Source: G965216255 sp965216255 (GTDB taxonomy: Bacteria > Bacteroidota > Rhodothermia > Rhodothermales > Bin80). Taken from it: 64,000 bases of DNA. The notes below the pieces were generated by a model. The model was not told the DNA's origin. It searched no databases and was given only the letters and a program-made list of their open reading frames with translations. Each line of letters begins with the position of its first letter. Positions within the stretch are counted from its first letter, which is position 1. Position numbers and translations under genes: made by a program. This document shows, piece by piece, positions 27,416 through 37,037 of the stretch. The stretch covers positions 2,976,001 through 3,040,000 of the forward strand of contig OZ244148.1 of the NCBI GenBank assembly GCA_965216255.1, given 5' to 3'.

Positions 27416-27992
27416 GGTTTCCCTAGGCGAATGTGAGCTGTTTTGCGCTCTTAAACGCCCGAATCGGCTATACGTCCCTCAGATTCACCGCCAATGGCAA
27501 GATATAAGCGATTGTTGCCTTAAGATATAAAGTATTTTCGTACAAGCACTACCTAGGGCCTAATGCCGCCCGCAGGTCTGCTGTTGCCAACACGTTGGCG
27601 ATCGTTGGATTGCCTATGTGTTTATTCACCTGAACGATACTGGCTGACTCTGCCATACTTCAGGCTCGACTACAATCAGCACAGCCTGTGCAGGGTAACG
27701 GCTTGGAATACCCTCTGGCATTGTATTAGCACCAGACTCTTGTACGTCGCGAGCTACTATACCCTCGTACCGACCCTCTTATCGCCACGATTCTCCCGGA
27801 GACGCCCCATCCGATGGGTTCGCAAACCTGGTATTGCATAAGGCGCCATGTTGGAGCCGCCGATACCGAGGAAGTGGATATTCCGCAGTCGCCGCTCATT
27901 TGGTGCGCGACGTCTTGCCGCTTCTAGGGGCGGGCTTCTTCCGATGATGCCAAACACAGCGGCATTCCCGGTAGTGACGGGACGGCGTCACG
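27416..27992. other. 577-base stretch without a recognisable gene
   Basis: Between the broken ISNCY transposase and the antiporter gene. The only structure noted is a small perfect palindrome (GCCAACACGTTGGC) near 27589. No coding or RNA feature recognised. Confidence 0.5.
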
Positions 27993-29330
27993 TCAGTACA
28001 GGATAGTAATAAACGCAAGAAATGACAGGAACAATAGAATCCCTACGGGAAGCTGGATCTTTCGCGTACGAAAAATGGGGACGAGACTTATCGTGAATGC
28101 TGTGGCAAACAGAATGGTAATCCGTGCCGTAGCGTCGCCCACTGGTAGCGGTACGAATAGTCCGCACAGGCCCATTATCAGAAAAACGTCAAAGATGTTC
28201 GACTGGAGTATATGCCCGATCAGCAGCATATGTCTTCCCTTTCTGGCTACCTTAATGGCGACGACGATGTCCGGTAGCGATGTGCCCACAGCAATGGCCG
28301 ATGCTGCAAGTATGCTGGAACCGATTCCAAGCTGATCGGAGAGCACAAGCACAGCCTTTACAATGATCGCACCCGAGAAAAATACCACGACGAGGGTAAA
28401 CCCCAGAAAGAGCACTAATGCTGGTTTGGAATGCTGCCGAAGAACCGTTTCGGAGTATCGGGCAAAGGAGACAGGCCGAGGCTGCAGGATCCAGGCACGG
28501 TACATGAGTGCCTGAAACACGAGAATACCGAGCAGGCCGAGTAGGAAAAGGCCGAGTGTCCCCATTCGGTCGAACGGGGACGTACGCCAGGTAACTGCGA
28601 ATACAAGGAACGCCAACAAGGGTCCACCGAGAATTCTGCCGGCACCCATCGCGATAGACCAAGTTGCCTTGTCAGAAACAAGTAGTCCCTTGCCTTCCGC
28701 AACAACTTTTTCCTTTGTTGATTCAGGTGTAGCAATTGCAGCCGCCGCAGGCTCCGACTTGGCAAGTACAAGGGATGAAGTGCGAGACCGAGTTACCAAT
28801 TCGTTAACAATAAAGGCGAGGTAGCCGATGATGAACAGGCCAGCGTCAAGGCGGGAAAAAATGCCGTCCAAGCATAGCAGGTAGGACAGGAGCACTGAAA
28901 AGGTGGCAAAGACCAAAGGCGTGCCAAACGGATCATTGCCCGTGTCTTCCTTCATACTACCCAAACTTACCGCGCCGCCACCGTACGGGCTGCTTAGATC
29001 AACTATTCGGATCTTTCCCCCGCGGCTTACAAAACAGTACAATCCAATGACGGCAAGTCCCAGTCCCGCACCAATGTTGGCGATAATGGTCCCATAAATG
29101 GTAGGTGCCACGAGTTCGGCAGCGCCTTCACCAACGGCGGCCAGCGACGTCATGAGCTCGGGCAACGATGTGCCTACGCCAACAATAAGGCTCCCAATAA
29201 AATAATCCTTCAGATGAAGCTTTCGGCCGAGGCAGCTAGCTATATCAATTAATAGATCGGAGGACTTCGATATAGCATATATGGCCGTAATCAGGAATCC
29301 TAGGTACACCAAAGCGGCCATGAACGGCAT
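27993..29330 (-). CDS. Sodium/calcium exchanger, CaCA family
   Basis: 445 residues, with about ten hydrophobic segments and two inverted exchanger halves. The alpha-1 repeat carries GVGTSLPELMTSLAA and the alpha-2 repeat AVGTSLPDIVVAIK followed by GHILQSNIFDVFLIMG, the ion-coordinating acidic residues being Glu and Asp of TSLPE/TSLPD. A long polar loop near residue 200 separates the halves. It exchanges Ca2+ (or another cation) for Na+ or H+ across the inner membrane. The gene sits alone, downstream of the sdh genes on the same strand. Confidence 0.9.
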   Translation of the reverse strand: MPFMAALVYLGFLITAIYAISKSSDLLIDIASCLGRKLHLKDYFIGSLIVGVGTSLPELMTSLAAVGEGAAELVAPTIYGTIIANIGAGLGLAVIGLYCFVSRGGKIRIVDLSSPYGGGAVSLGSMKEDTGNDPFGTPLVFATFSVLLSYLLCLDGIFSRLDAGLFIIGYLAFIVNELVTRSRTSSLVLAKSEPAAAAIATPESTKEKVVAEGKGLLVSDKATWSIAMGAGRILGGPLLAFLVFAVTWRTSPFDRMGTLGLFLLGLLGILVFQALMYRAWILQPRPVSFARYSETVLRQHSKPALVLFLGFTLVVVFFSGAIIVKAVLVLSDQLGIGSSILAASAIAVGTSLPDIVVAIKVARKGRHMLLIGHILQSNIFDVFLIMGLCGLFVPLPVGDATARITILFATAFTISLVPIFRTRKIQLPVGILLFLSFLAFITILY

Positions 29331-29467
29331 GCACGTGTTAGCTTCCTGTTAGGCCCAACCGTTTCCGGGGCCTCAACTAATTGGAAATACTCGAATTCTC
29401 TCTGGAAAGCAGAGAAGCGCGGACCGGGTGCAATGTTCCCGCTTAGCCGTACAGGAACCGGTCTGGC

Positions 29468-30211
29468 TCAGGACTCCAGGAGGGCCTTGACATATTCGCG
29501 TCGCATCCTCGCGATACCCGAAATAGAAATTCCCTTCGGGCAAACGGCTTCGCATTCCGCATGGTTCGAGCAGTCCCCAAATCCTTCCCGGGCCATCTGG
29601 TCCACCATTTTGAGCACACGTTGCCTGCCTTCTAGGGCCCCCTGTGGGAGTAGGGCCAGGTGAGCAATCTTGGCGGCAGTAAACAACGATGCAGACGAGT
29701 TGGGACAGGCCGCTACACATGCCCCACAACCTATGCAAGACGCGAAGTCCATGGCTTTGTCCGCATGCAGCTTGCCGATCGGTATGGCGTTCGCGTCCTG
29801 CCCCCCCCCCGTTGATGTGGAAATATACCCTCCGGCAGCGATAATCCGGTCGAATGCACTGCGGTCCACAACTAGATCCTTTATCAGCGGGAACGCCGTC
29901 GCACGCCAGGGTTCGACCACGATAGTGTCACCGTCATTAAACGAGCGCATGTGAAGTTGGCACACGGCCGTTCGTTTCTGCGGCCCATGCGCAATGCCGG
30001 CGACCATGATCCCACATGATCCGCAGATACCCTCCCTGCAATCACTGTCAAATTCGACGGGGTCTTCGCCTTCGCGAATCAAGCGCTCGTTTAGGACGTC
30101 GAGCAGCTCCAGGAAAGACATGTGGCTGTTGGCGTTGTCGACAGTGTAGTCGACGAGCCTGCCTGGCACCCTAGGATTTGCCTGCCTCCAGATGCGAAGA
30201 TGTATGGTCAT
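29468..30211 (-). CDS. sdhB: Succinate dehydrogenase/fumarate reductase iron-sulfur subunit
   Basis: 247 residues from ATG 30211 (the TTG at 30238 is a weaker alternative). It passes electrons from the flavoprotein to quinone. The [2Fe-2S] site is CREGICGSCG plus a later Cys in RTAVCQ; the other two clusters use CIGCGACVAACP and CSNHAECEAVCPKG. A run of ten C on the plus strand (29801-29810), i.e. ten G in the coding strand, encodes Gly-Gly-Gly in STSTGGGQ and is a slippage hot spot. It is the third gene of sdhCAB, 47 bases after sdhA. Confidence 0.95.
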   Translation of the reverse strand: MTIHLRIWRQANPRVPGRLVDYTVDNANSHMSFLELLDVLNERLIREGEDPVEFDSDCREGICGSCGIMVAGIAHGPQKRTAVCQLHMRSFNDGDTIVVEPWRATAFPLIKDLVVDRSAFDRIIAAGGYISTSTGGGQDANAIPIGKLHADKAMDFASCIGCGACVAACPNSSASLFTAAKIAHLALLPQGALEGRQRVLKMVDQMAREGFGDCSNHAECEAVCPKGISISGIARMRREYVKALLES

Positions 30212-30258
30212 GCTTTCAGCCACGACCTGAGTAATCAAGTTATTACAGAGTGGTTGCG

Positions 30259-32217
30259 TTACTTGTAGCTTCGCGTAGAGGGCCGGACGGAGTCAAAGGA
30301 CAGTGCTTCAAGATGAAGCTTAGGACGGCCTGGATCCCCCGTGTATTGCCAAGCTGCGACATCCGCGAAGTTCTCATCGTTTCTGAGCGCCTCGCCTTCT
30401 TCTGTCTTGTACTCTTCCCGAAAATGACCGCCACAGGATTCCTTCCTCCTAAGGGCATCCAGCGCCATTAACTCACCGAGTTCCAGGAAGTCTGCCACGC
30501 GACCGGCAAACTCCAGATTCTTGTTGTAGGTCTCGGCTGCCCCGGGGATGCGGACGCGTTTCCAAAATTCGTCCCGAAGCGCACGTATGGCTGCGGTGGC
30601 CTTCTGCAAATCCATCGCATTGCGGGACATCCCGACACAATCCCACATTATGCGTCCCAACTGGCGGTGAAACTCGGTTACGGTTTTGTCTCCCTGTATT
30701 CCCAGCAGGCGGCTGATACGCTGCTGGGCCTCTGATTCCGCATCCCTAAAGGCATTGTGGTCGCAAGAAACGCTGTGATCAATAGCTGCGCCGGCAAGAT
30801 AGCTTCCAAGGGTGTAGGGAATAACGAAATATCCGTCAGCCAAGCCCTGCATCAGAGCGCTGGCGCCGAGTCTGTTGGCACCGTGATCGGAGAAATTGGC
30901 TTCTCCTAGCACAAATAGGCCCGGGATGGTGCTTTGGAGTTCATAGTCTACCCACAAGCCGCCCATAGTATAGTGGACCGCCGGATATATGCGCATCGGT
31001 ACTGTGTACGGATTATCGCCCGTAATCCGTTCGTACATCTCAAACAGGTTGCCATACCGATCCGAGATGGCCTGCCTTCCCAGTCGACTGATGGCATCTG
31101 CGAAGTCCAGATAGACCGACAGTCTCGTCTCACCTACTCCACGCCCTTCGTCGCATTCCTTCTTTGCGGCCCGCGAGGCTACGTCGCGCGGAACCAGGTT
31201 TCCGAAGCTCGGGTAGCGCCGTTCGAGGTAGTAGTCACGATCCTCCTTTGGTATCTGGCTGGGTGGCCGCCTATCAAGTGGGTCGACCGGGACCCATACG
31301 CGCCCGTCATTACGCAGGCTTTCACTCATCAGCGTAAGTTTAGACTGATAATCACCTGAAACGGGAATGCATGTGGGATGGATCTGCGTGTAACAGGGAT
31401 TTGCAACAAACGCGCCCCGCCGGTAGCACCGCCACGCTGCCGTAACATTGGAATTCTTGGCGTTCGTGGACAAATAATAGACATTCCCATAGCCACCCGT
31501 ACAAAGAAGTACGGCATCACCCATGTGGCGTTCAATGTGGCCGGTAGTCAATTCACGGGTAATGATACCGCGCGCACGGCCTTCGACTACCACCAGGTCA
31601 AGCATTTCGCGTCGAGGGAGCATTTCGACGTAGCCGCGGGCAATCTGCTGGCTCAGGGCCTGGTACGCTCCCAGGAGCAACTGCTGGCCGGTTTGCCCTC
31701 GGGCATAGAATGTGCGCGATACTTGTGCTCCCCCAAAAGAACGATTGGATAGCAGGCCACCATATTCTCTTGCAAAGGGCACTCCCTGCGCTACAGCCTG
31801 GTCAATGATGTTGTTGGATACTTGGGCAAGACGATAAACGTTGGCTTCGCGAGAACGATAATCACCACCCTTGATGGTATCATAAAACAAGCGCCATACG
31901 CTATCGCCGTCGTTCGGATAATTTTTTGCGGCGTTGATCCCCCCTTGGGCAGCTATGGAATGTGCCCGGCGGGCAGAATCCTGTATGCAGAAACTCTTAA
32001 CGTGATACCCGAGTCCCGCAAGCGTGGCGGCCGCCGAAGCGCCGGCCAGCCCTGTTCCGACCACCAGAATTCTATACCTCCGCTTATTGGCAGGGCTGAC
32101 CAGATTGACCGTGTCCTTGTACGCATCCCACTTGTCCTGTAGTCTGCCCGGCGGGACTTTGGGATCCAGGTCACCCGTTGTCGGAGTCATTCGCATTGAA
32201 GGGCCGGATGCTACCAT
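30259..32217 (-). CDS. sdhA: Succinate dehydrogenase/fumarate reductase flavoprotein subunit
   Basis: 652 residues. Oxidises succinate to fumarate with covalently bound FAD. The FAD dinucleotide fold is VVGTGLAGASAAATLAGLG; the FAD-linking His is in RAHSIAAQGG; substrate binding appears as QIHPTCIPVSG and GANRLGASALMQG. Length and the SIAAQGGINAAKNYPNDGDS pattern fit the Bacteroidota/epsilon class-B type. Its ATG overlaps the sdhC stop as TAATG, so translation is coupled. Confidence 0.96.
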   Translation of the reverse strand: MVASGPSMRMTPTTGDLDPKVPPGRLQDKWDAYKDTVNLVSPANKRRYRILVVGTGLAGASAAATLAGLGYHVKSFCIQDSARRAHSIAAQGGINAAKNYPNDGDSVWRLFYDTIKGGDYRSREANVYRLAQVSNNIIDQAVAQGVPFAREYGGLLSNRSFGGAQVSRTFYARGQTGQQLLLGAYQALSQQIARGYVEMLPRREMLDLVVVEGRARGIITRELTTGHIERHMGDAVLLCTGGYGNVYYLSTNAKNSNVTAAWRCYRRGAFVANPCYTQIHPTCIPVSGDYQSKLTLMSESLRNDGRVWVPVDPLDRRPPSQIPKEDRDYYLERRYPSFGNLVPRDVASRAAKKECDEGRGVGETRLSVYLDFADAISRLGRQAISDRYGNLFEMYERITGDNPYTVPMRIYPAVHYTMGGLWVDYELQSTIPGLFVLGEANFSDHGANRLGASALMQGLADGYFVIPYTLGSYLAGAAIDHSVSCDHNAFRDAESEAQQRISRLLGIQGDKTVTEFHRQLGRIMWDCVGMSRNAMDLQKATAAIRALRDEFWKRVRIPGAAETYNKNLEFAGRVADFLELGELMALDALRRKESCGGHFREEYKTEEGEALRNDENFADVAAWQYTGDPGRPKLHLEALSFDSVRPSTRSYK

Positions 32218-32921
32218 TACAGGTGGCTGAAATATATGTAGAGCGGGACGACAATGAAGCCGGCTGCAACCAGCACGGCCAAAATTAGGCCGGCCCGGTA
32301 AACGGCAGCGGACACGCGGGGATTCAGAAGCCCAACGGACTGAAACGCGCTCCAGACCCCGTGCCGAAGATGGTAACCAAGCAGGATTATCGCGAAAGGA
32401 TAGCCGAATGCATACAGCGGATGCTGGAATTTCTCCGTCATGAGCCGTTTGAGATCACGCACTTGCGTGCCATCAATGCTGGCAACATACCCTTCGGCCA
32501 TGCCAGGCCCGAACTTGAATGACTTTAGGTGAACGATCAAGAATACGATGAGGATGGCTCCGGAAACAATCATGGTACGTGAACTCAGGCTCTGACGGCT
32601 GGGATTGCCAGCACTCCGGTAGACTTTGTAGCCATGCAGGCGGGCCCGGCGTTTGCGTAAATATATATTTACCCCAATAATAATGTGCGCAACAAGTAAA
32701 ACTAGTAGCCCTATTTCGGCCAGGTATAATAGCGGTCCAAGACTTGCCAGCTTATGGGCATAGCTGTTGTAGGCCTGCAGGTCCCCACTGAGATAGGTGA
32801 GATTGCCCAGCATGTGAACCATCACAAACAGCACCAGGCCCAAGCCGGTAATGCCCGTAAGAATCTTTTTTCCTACGGGAGATTGGGCGGCCGCTAGAAA
32901 AGAACTAATGCGACGGCTCAT
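32217..32921 (-). CDS. sdhC: Succinate dehydrogenase cytochrome b subunit (class B, five helices)
   Basis: 234 residues with five hydrophobic helices, His in VMVHMLGNL, LLVAHIIIG, LIVHLKSF and LLGYHLRHG fitting di-haem ligation. Class-B enzymes have one such membrane anchor and no SdhD, as here. ATG 32921 (MSRRISSFLAAAQSPVGKKI) is chosen; an upstream TTG 32978 would add 19 residues. First gene of the sdhCAB operon. A ruined citrate synthase gene lies about 200 bases upstream on the same strand. Confidence 0.93.
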   Translation of the reverse strand: MSRRISSFLAAAQSPVGKKILTGITGLGLVLFVMVHMLGNLTYLSGDLQAYNSYAHKLASLGPLLYLAEIGLLVLLVAHIIIGVNIYLRKRRARLHGYKVYRSAGNPSRQSLSSRTMIVSGAILIVFLIVHLKSFKFGPGMAEGYVASIDGTQVRDLKRLMTEKFQHPLYAFGYPFAIILLGYHLRHGVWSAFQSVGLLNPRVSAAVYRAGLILAVLVAAGFIVVPLYIYFSHL

Positions 32922-33124
32922 GGGAGCATTTGCAAGGGCGTATGCGTGATTGCCAGAAGGCAAGCTAAAGATATACAATATACGGCTAGCCTACTATCGC
33001 AGGGCGCGCCCCTGCGCTGGCATGGGAGTGCCGATTGAGAAATATCGCGGTTAAGTACCGGCTGTCCCAAGGTGCCACTACAGGTTCCGGGCACCGCATA
33101 GGCAGGTTACTAGGCAACGGCAGC

Positions 33125-33860
33125 CTAGTAGGGAAGTTTGAGGTCACGGGCCCCAATATAGAGTGCACGCGGCCAGATAAGCCGGTTTGCCCCCCACTGC
33201 TCCAGCTTGTGGGCCGTCTAGCCAAGAAACACGACGCATGACAAATACAGGGGTGTAAAGGTCGGCATCAAGGCCCAGTATGAAGTAGACCGGTGCGCTG
33301 TAGAAATTCATATTGGGAAAGAGCGCCTTTTCTTCCGCGACAATTCGAGCAATTTGTGTGCATTACACCGGCCACTTTGGCGAAGCACCCTCCTTCACAA
33401 GCGAGTTAGCTAGGACGGAAAGATTGCCGGCACGCGGATCCATTTTTCCGTAAACGCGATGGCCGAATCCCATGATTCGCTCCTTGCGCGCCAGCTTACC
33501 CCGAACGAATGTCTGCGGATCAGTGCCCGTCCCGTCGATGTTAAGCAGCATATTCATGACGCCTACGTTGGCTCCGCCGTGCAGCGGTCCTTAAAGAGCA
33601 CCAGTTTCTGCCGATACTGCGGAGTAGAGGTGAAACGCGTAGCGGCTATGACGTGCCCGGTGAATGTGGAAGCGCTGAGGCGATGCTCAGCATGGAAGAC
33701 ATGGGCCGTGCCGAGTATTTTAGCCGCTGCCCCAGGTTTGCGGCCGCTGAGCAGATAAAGAAAGGAAATTGTCATGCCAACCTTCCGAACCATTCCAGGC
33801 TGGTTCGAGGCGGTTTCGGTCCTGTGTAGCTGTCGCTCGAAGACAATCCCCATATTGACG
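33125..33860 (-). pseudogene. gltA: Citrate synthase gene relic
   Basis: Pieces of citrate synthase appear in order but in different frames on the minus strand: EGWHDNFL then FLYLLSGRKPGAAAKIL, HAEHRLSASTFTGHVIAATR (near 33660), MNMLLNIDGTG, RKERIMGFGHRVYGKMDPRA (near 33470; holds the GFGHRVY active-site motif), EEKALFPNMNFYSAPVYF, and finally TAHKLEQWGANRLIWPRALY with a stop TAG at 33125. At least three frameshifts interrupt it. The 5' part (about 130-180 codons) is missing or not recognisable. Citrate synthase makes citrate from oxaloacetate and acetyl-CoA; this copy cannot. Confidence 0.85.
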
Positions 33861-33936
33861 AATCATTTCGCTATTAATTAAAGTACGAATGCACGGCACC
33901 AATCACGTCGCAGTCCATTAGAAAAACGCCGAAGCC

Positions 33937-34248
33937 ATGAATCCTGTGCCCTTGCAAATCAGAGTAATCGTTGTGCTGATTGCATTCTTCGGCATGTATT
34001 TCGGAGTCCGAAGCTCGAAATTCCAGGACATCGACACGCGGAACGTTGTTTTGCTTATCCAGCGCAGCTTGCGCATACTGAGCATTATTCTCGGTATCAG
34101 CTTGATGTCCGCTTACAGCATGAACTGGGGCTGGACAGATCCCGGTGCGTTCGTATATGCGGGCCTCGCATTCGGGGCCGCCTTGGATGGTTTAATCAGG
34201 GAACGCCGCCGGATATGTCGCAGCGTGCAGAGTTTGCAAAATGAGTAG
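33937..34248 (+). CDS. Small membrane protein, hypothetical
   Basis: 103 residues from ATG 33937, with two or three hydrophobic segments (VIVVLIAFFGMYFGV, LSIILGISLMSAYSM, FVYAGLAFGAALDGL) and a basic C-terminus. I recognise no family. It diverges from the citrate synthase relic and stops 70 bases before an IS3 end. Its coding status rests on the regular hydrophobic pattern and an intact frame among debris; it may be real or chance. Confidence 0.5.
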   Translation: MNPVPLQIRVIVVLIAFFGMYFGVRSSKFQDIDTRNVVLLIQRSLRILSIILGISLMSAYSMNWGWTDPGAFVYAGLAFGAALDGLIRERRRICRSVQSLQNE

Positions 34249-34351
34249 GCCAGCAAAGCCATAGGCGGTATAAGTATTGGGGCACACTAGGCGCGCCGAT
34301 GCTAGGAGTGTATGAGTTGTACCCCAATCGTTGGACAGGATTTCGCTTGAT

Positions 34352-35080
34352 TTAAGATAGAGAACTGCCAGGGTTGTGGGTGATGGCGGGACATGTTGGT
34401 CCCAGTGGGCATGTGGTTGTCGTGTGGGTTATAGCCATCGCTGGGTGGGGTTCTGAATGGCCGTGATAGACTTCGGATGGGGTTCGGTACCGAAGGCTCT
34501 GGTGCGGACGACTGTGGTTGTAGAAGCTAATGTAGCCTCCCAGGCGCTGCCGTGCCTGCCGCAGGTTCGCGTATTCGTTGAGGTAGACCTCCTCGTACTT
34601 GACGCTGCGCCACAGTCGCTCAATCAGAATGTGGTCGTAGCACCGGCCACGACCACACATCGAAATCCGGATGCCAGCACGTTTCGAGAGTGATGTCATC
34701 TCTTCACTGGTAAACTGTGACCCTTGGTCCGAGTGGAAGATCTCGGGCTGGCTGATCGTGAGTGCGTCCTTATAGGTCTCCACACAGACACTCGCGTCTT
34801 GTGTGTTGGATAGCGTCCACGATAGTATGTAACGGCTGTACCAGTCCATGACTGCGACCAGATACGCAAATCCGCGGTCCATCCGAATGTAGGTGATGTC
34901 ACTGCACCAGGCCTGATTGGGACGGTCTATGTGCCGCCCTTTCAATAGGTTGGGATACCGAAGAGCTGGCCCCGGGCCCACGCGGGGCCAGCTCTTCGGA
35001 TAAATAGCCTGTAGCCCTATAAGGCGCATCAGCCTATAGACCCGCTTGTGACCCGCAGCGTGACCCTCGCGCCGAAGCAT
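34352..35080 (-). pseudogene. IS3 transposase OrfB, C-terminal part
   Basis: About 243 residues carrying the integrase core: NQAWCSDITYIRMDRGFAYL (first Asp), FHSDQGSQFTS (second Asp) and IERLWRSVKYEEVYL (Glu), with YNHSRPHQSL near the end. The start of OrfB lies on the far side of the inserted IS256-type element. Joining across the insertion still leaves a frame change near 35082 (GVRRM to MLRREGH), so the gene was probably damaged independently of the insertion. Confidence 0.85.
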
Positions 35081-35098
35081 ATGCGTCGTACGCCCAGC

Positions 35099-36509
35099 GA
35101 GAAACTGCCATATCTTGGGTCTGTAGAATGCCGCGGCATGGGATTGTGGAATTGTGGAATTAGAATTAGGCGGCTTGTTTGTCTACTTCTACGCTGTACT
35201 CTTGTGGGGTTGTTTCCAGCACACGGATGAGCAGTTGCGATCCAGTCAGCCTCCGCCAGCGTTTCTCCGCTTCCCGGGTTAGTTTGTAAACCATCATCAG
35301 TGTCGCGTCCCGGCTGCCGCATCCCTTGGTTTGCCGTGTACGTTTTCGTACGGTCGCAAACGTGGACTCAATGGGATTCGAAGTCCGAAGGTGAACCCAG
35401 TGTTCGGGCGGGAACTGGTAGAAGGTTAAGAGCTCCTCTTGATCCTTGCGCAGACAGGTGACGGCCTTCTCGTAGGCGCCTCCGAAGAGCTCCTCGAAGG
35501 TATCGAGTGCCTTCAGGGCATCCTTCCTGGACGGTGCCGTATAGATGCCACGGAGTCTCTCTTTCGCAGCCCCCTGCAGCTTCTTGGGCAGCTTATTGAG
35601 CACGTTGGCTGTCTTGTGCACCCAGCATCGCTGTTGTAGCGTGGAGGGATATACTTCTTCCAACGCAGCCCAGAAGCCCAGGCCTCCGTCTGCTGTGGCC
35701 GCCTTAGGCGCTACGTCCAAGCCTCGTTGTTTGATATCCAGCAATAACTCCTTCCAGGACAGCCTGCTTTCCCGCTCTCCGTCCAGAAGTCCTACGAGTT
35801 CTTTCCTTCCATCGGGTGTAACTCCAATAATAACAAGCATACACGGGCGCTCATTTCCCATGCGGACATTGAAGTATAACCCGTCAGCCCAGAGGTAAAC
35901 ATACCGTTTGCCCGTCAAGTCCCGCTTATTCCATTGCCGGTATTCCTCCAGCCAAGCCCCCTTGAGTCGGCTGATTGACGATGGCGATAGGTTGCCAGCT
36001 TGCGGGCCAAGTATGGCCTCCAGGGCCAGAGCAAAGTCGTTGGTCGAAACTCCCCGCAGGTACAAGGCCGGAATGAGTGCATCTATCGACGGACTGCGGC
36101 GCATATAGCGCGGCAGTATGGCGCTGGTGAAGGTATGCCCTGTTCGAGGGTCACGGATATGGGGCCGCTGGATCGCTAGCGGGCCCGCACCCGTGAGGAT
36201 TTCTCTCTGCGGATGGTGACCATTGCGTTTGACGACTCGGTGGCCTTGCTCATTCCGCAGGTGTGCATGGGCATTCACGTAGTCGTCGGCTTCCCGCTCG
36301 AGCGCTGCCTGAAGCATGCGCCGGGCGGAGCTGCGCACCAGGTCATCCAGGGTGCTGAGTGCCTCCTCACGGGTAACCAGTGAGTGTACGTTGGATTCTG
36401 TTGAGTCTGTCATACGATGTAGTCCGGATATGCCCGTCTAGGGCGATTGATGGGTACTCCACAAAGATACGCCGCGGCATTCTACAGACCCAAGATATGG
36501 CAGTTTCTC
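35099..36509 (-). mobile_element. IS256-family insertion sequence, complete
   Basis: 1,411 bases bounded by perfect 39-bp inverted repeats (35099-35137 and 36471-36509, beginning GAGAAACTGCC). A 9-bp direct repeat ACGCCCAGC at 35090-35098 and 36510-36518 is the target duplication. It sits within the IS3 orfB. Exact ends and an open transposase frame point to a recent, probably active, insertion. Confidence 0.93.
35166..36413 (-). CDS. IS256-family (Mutator-like) transposase
   Basis: 415 residues, normal length, uninterrupted. Visible are the basic N-terminal region, RHPHIRDPRTG-like IQRPHIRDPRTGHTF, the first catalytic Asp in LWADGLYFNVRM, Asp in TADGGLGFWAAL, CWVHKTANVLNKLP, and the catalytic Glu in SNPIESTFATVRKRT. 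ATG 36413 begins MTDSTESNVHSL. It cuts and pastes the enclosing element through a circular intermediate, as known for the family. Confidence 0.95.
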   Translation of the reverse strand: MTDSTESNVHSLVTREEALSTLDDLVRSSARRMLQAALEREADDYVNAHAHLRNEQGHRVVKRNGHHPQREILTGAGPLAIQRPHIRDPRTGHTFTSAILPRYMRRSPSIDALIPALYLRGVSTNDFALALEAILGPQAGNLSPSSISRLKGAWLEEYRQWNKRDLTGKRYVYLWADGLYFNVRMGNERPCMLVIIGVTPDGRKELVGLLDGERESRLSWKELLLDIKQRGLDVAPKAATADGGLGFWAALEEVYPSTLQQRCWVHKTANVLNKLPKKLQGAAKERLRGIYTAPSRKDALKALDTFEELFGGAYEKAVTCLRKDQEELLTFYQFPPEHWVHLRTSNPIESTFATVRKRTRQTKGCGSRDATLMMVYKLTREAEKRWRRLTGSQLLIRVLETTPQEYSVEVDKQAA

Positions 36510-36518
36510 ACGCCCAGC

Positions 36519-36970
36519 ATGGGGTGGGCTGTGTAGACTTCGTCTATGACGCGCATCAACTGCAGATTATAGGACGTCTCACCGACGGGTTGATAATACA
36601 CGCTGGAGCGGGCCAGGCCCAGTAGCTCGCACTGTCGCTCTATGCTCAGCTGAGCGTGATCTGGCTCCACCATGCGCCGCTTCTCTTCAAGAGAGTGAAC
36701 CGAAGTTTTTTTTAACCAGTCCAGTTCCACCTTGAGGCGCCCGATTTGGCCATACAATTCATCCTTAAGTACCTCTTCTTGTTGTTTGGCCTTGCCACGA
36801 CGCGTGGAAAAGGCATCCATCAAGTGCTGAAGCGCCTGCTTCTTCCACAGATTCACCTGGCTGGGGTGCACCTCGAAGCGGGCGGCAATCTGGCTGATGG
36901 TTTGCTCGCCTCGTATGGCCTCCACGGCCACTCGAGTCTTGAATGCGGCGGCGTACGACTTCCGTTTCAT
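36519..36970 (-). pseudogene. IS3 OrfA fused in frame to start of OrfB, cut by insertion
   Basis: From ATG 36970: MKRKSYAAAFKTRVAVEAI, a helix-turn-helix OrfA (IAARFEVHPSQVNLWKKQA) with a leucine-zipper-like stretch. At an A8 run (T8 on plus strand at 36706-36713) the frame passes directly into OrfB sequence (VEPDHAQLSIERQCELLGLA). In most IS3 elements this join needs a -1 ribosomal frameshift, so an indel in the run may have fused the frames. Reading ends in the IS256 repeat. Confidence 0.8.
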
Positions 36971-37037
36971 CGTGACATGTACCTCGATTTAAGAGGCAGG
37001 ATTCTATCTTAAATTACTGTCCAGAATTTGGGGTACA

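Larger units (their letters stand above)
34318..37037 (-). mobile_element. IS3-family element split by an IS256-family insertion
   Basis: Ends are imperfect inverted repeats: TGTACCCCAA begins at 34318, with matches GGACAG, ATTTAAGATAG and CTGCC following, and the same series read inward from 37037. The two orf pieces lie at 34352-35080 and 36519-36970. The element is interrupted at 35099-36509. No target duplication is obvious at its outer ends, suggesting later rearrangement. Confidence 0.8.

Noticed and set aside
34275..34290. A second IS3-like end (TTGGGGCACACTAG) just outside the IS3 element
   Set aside because: Similarity to the right end is short and may be chance.
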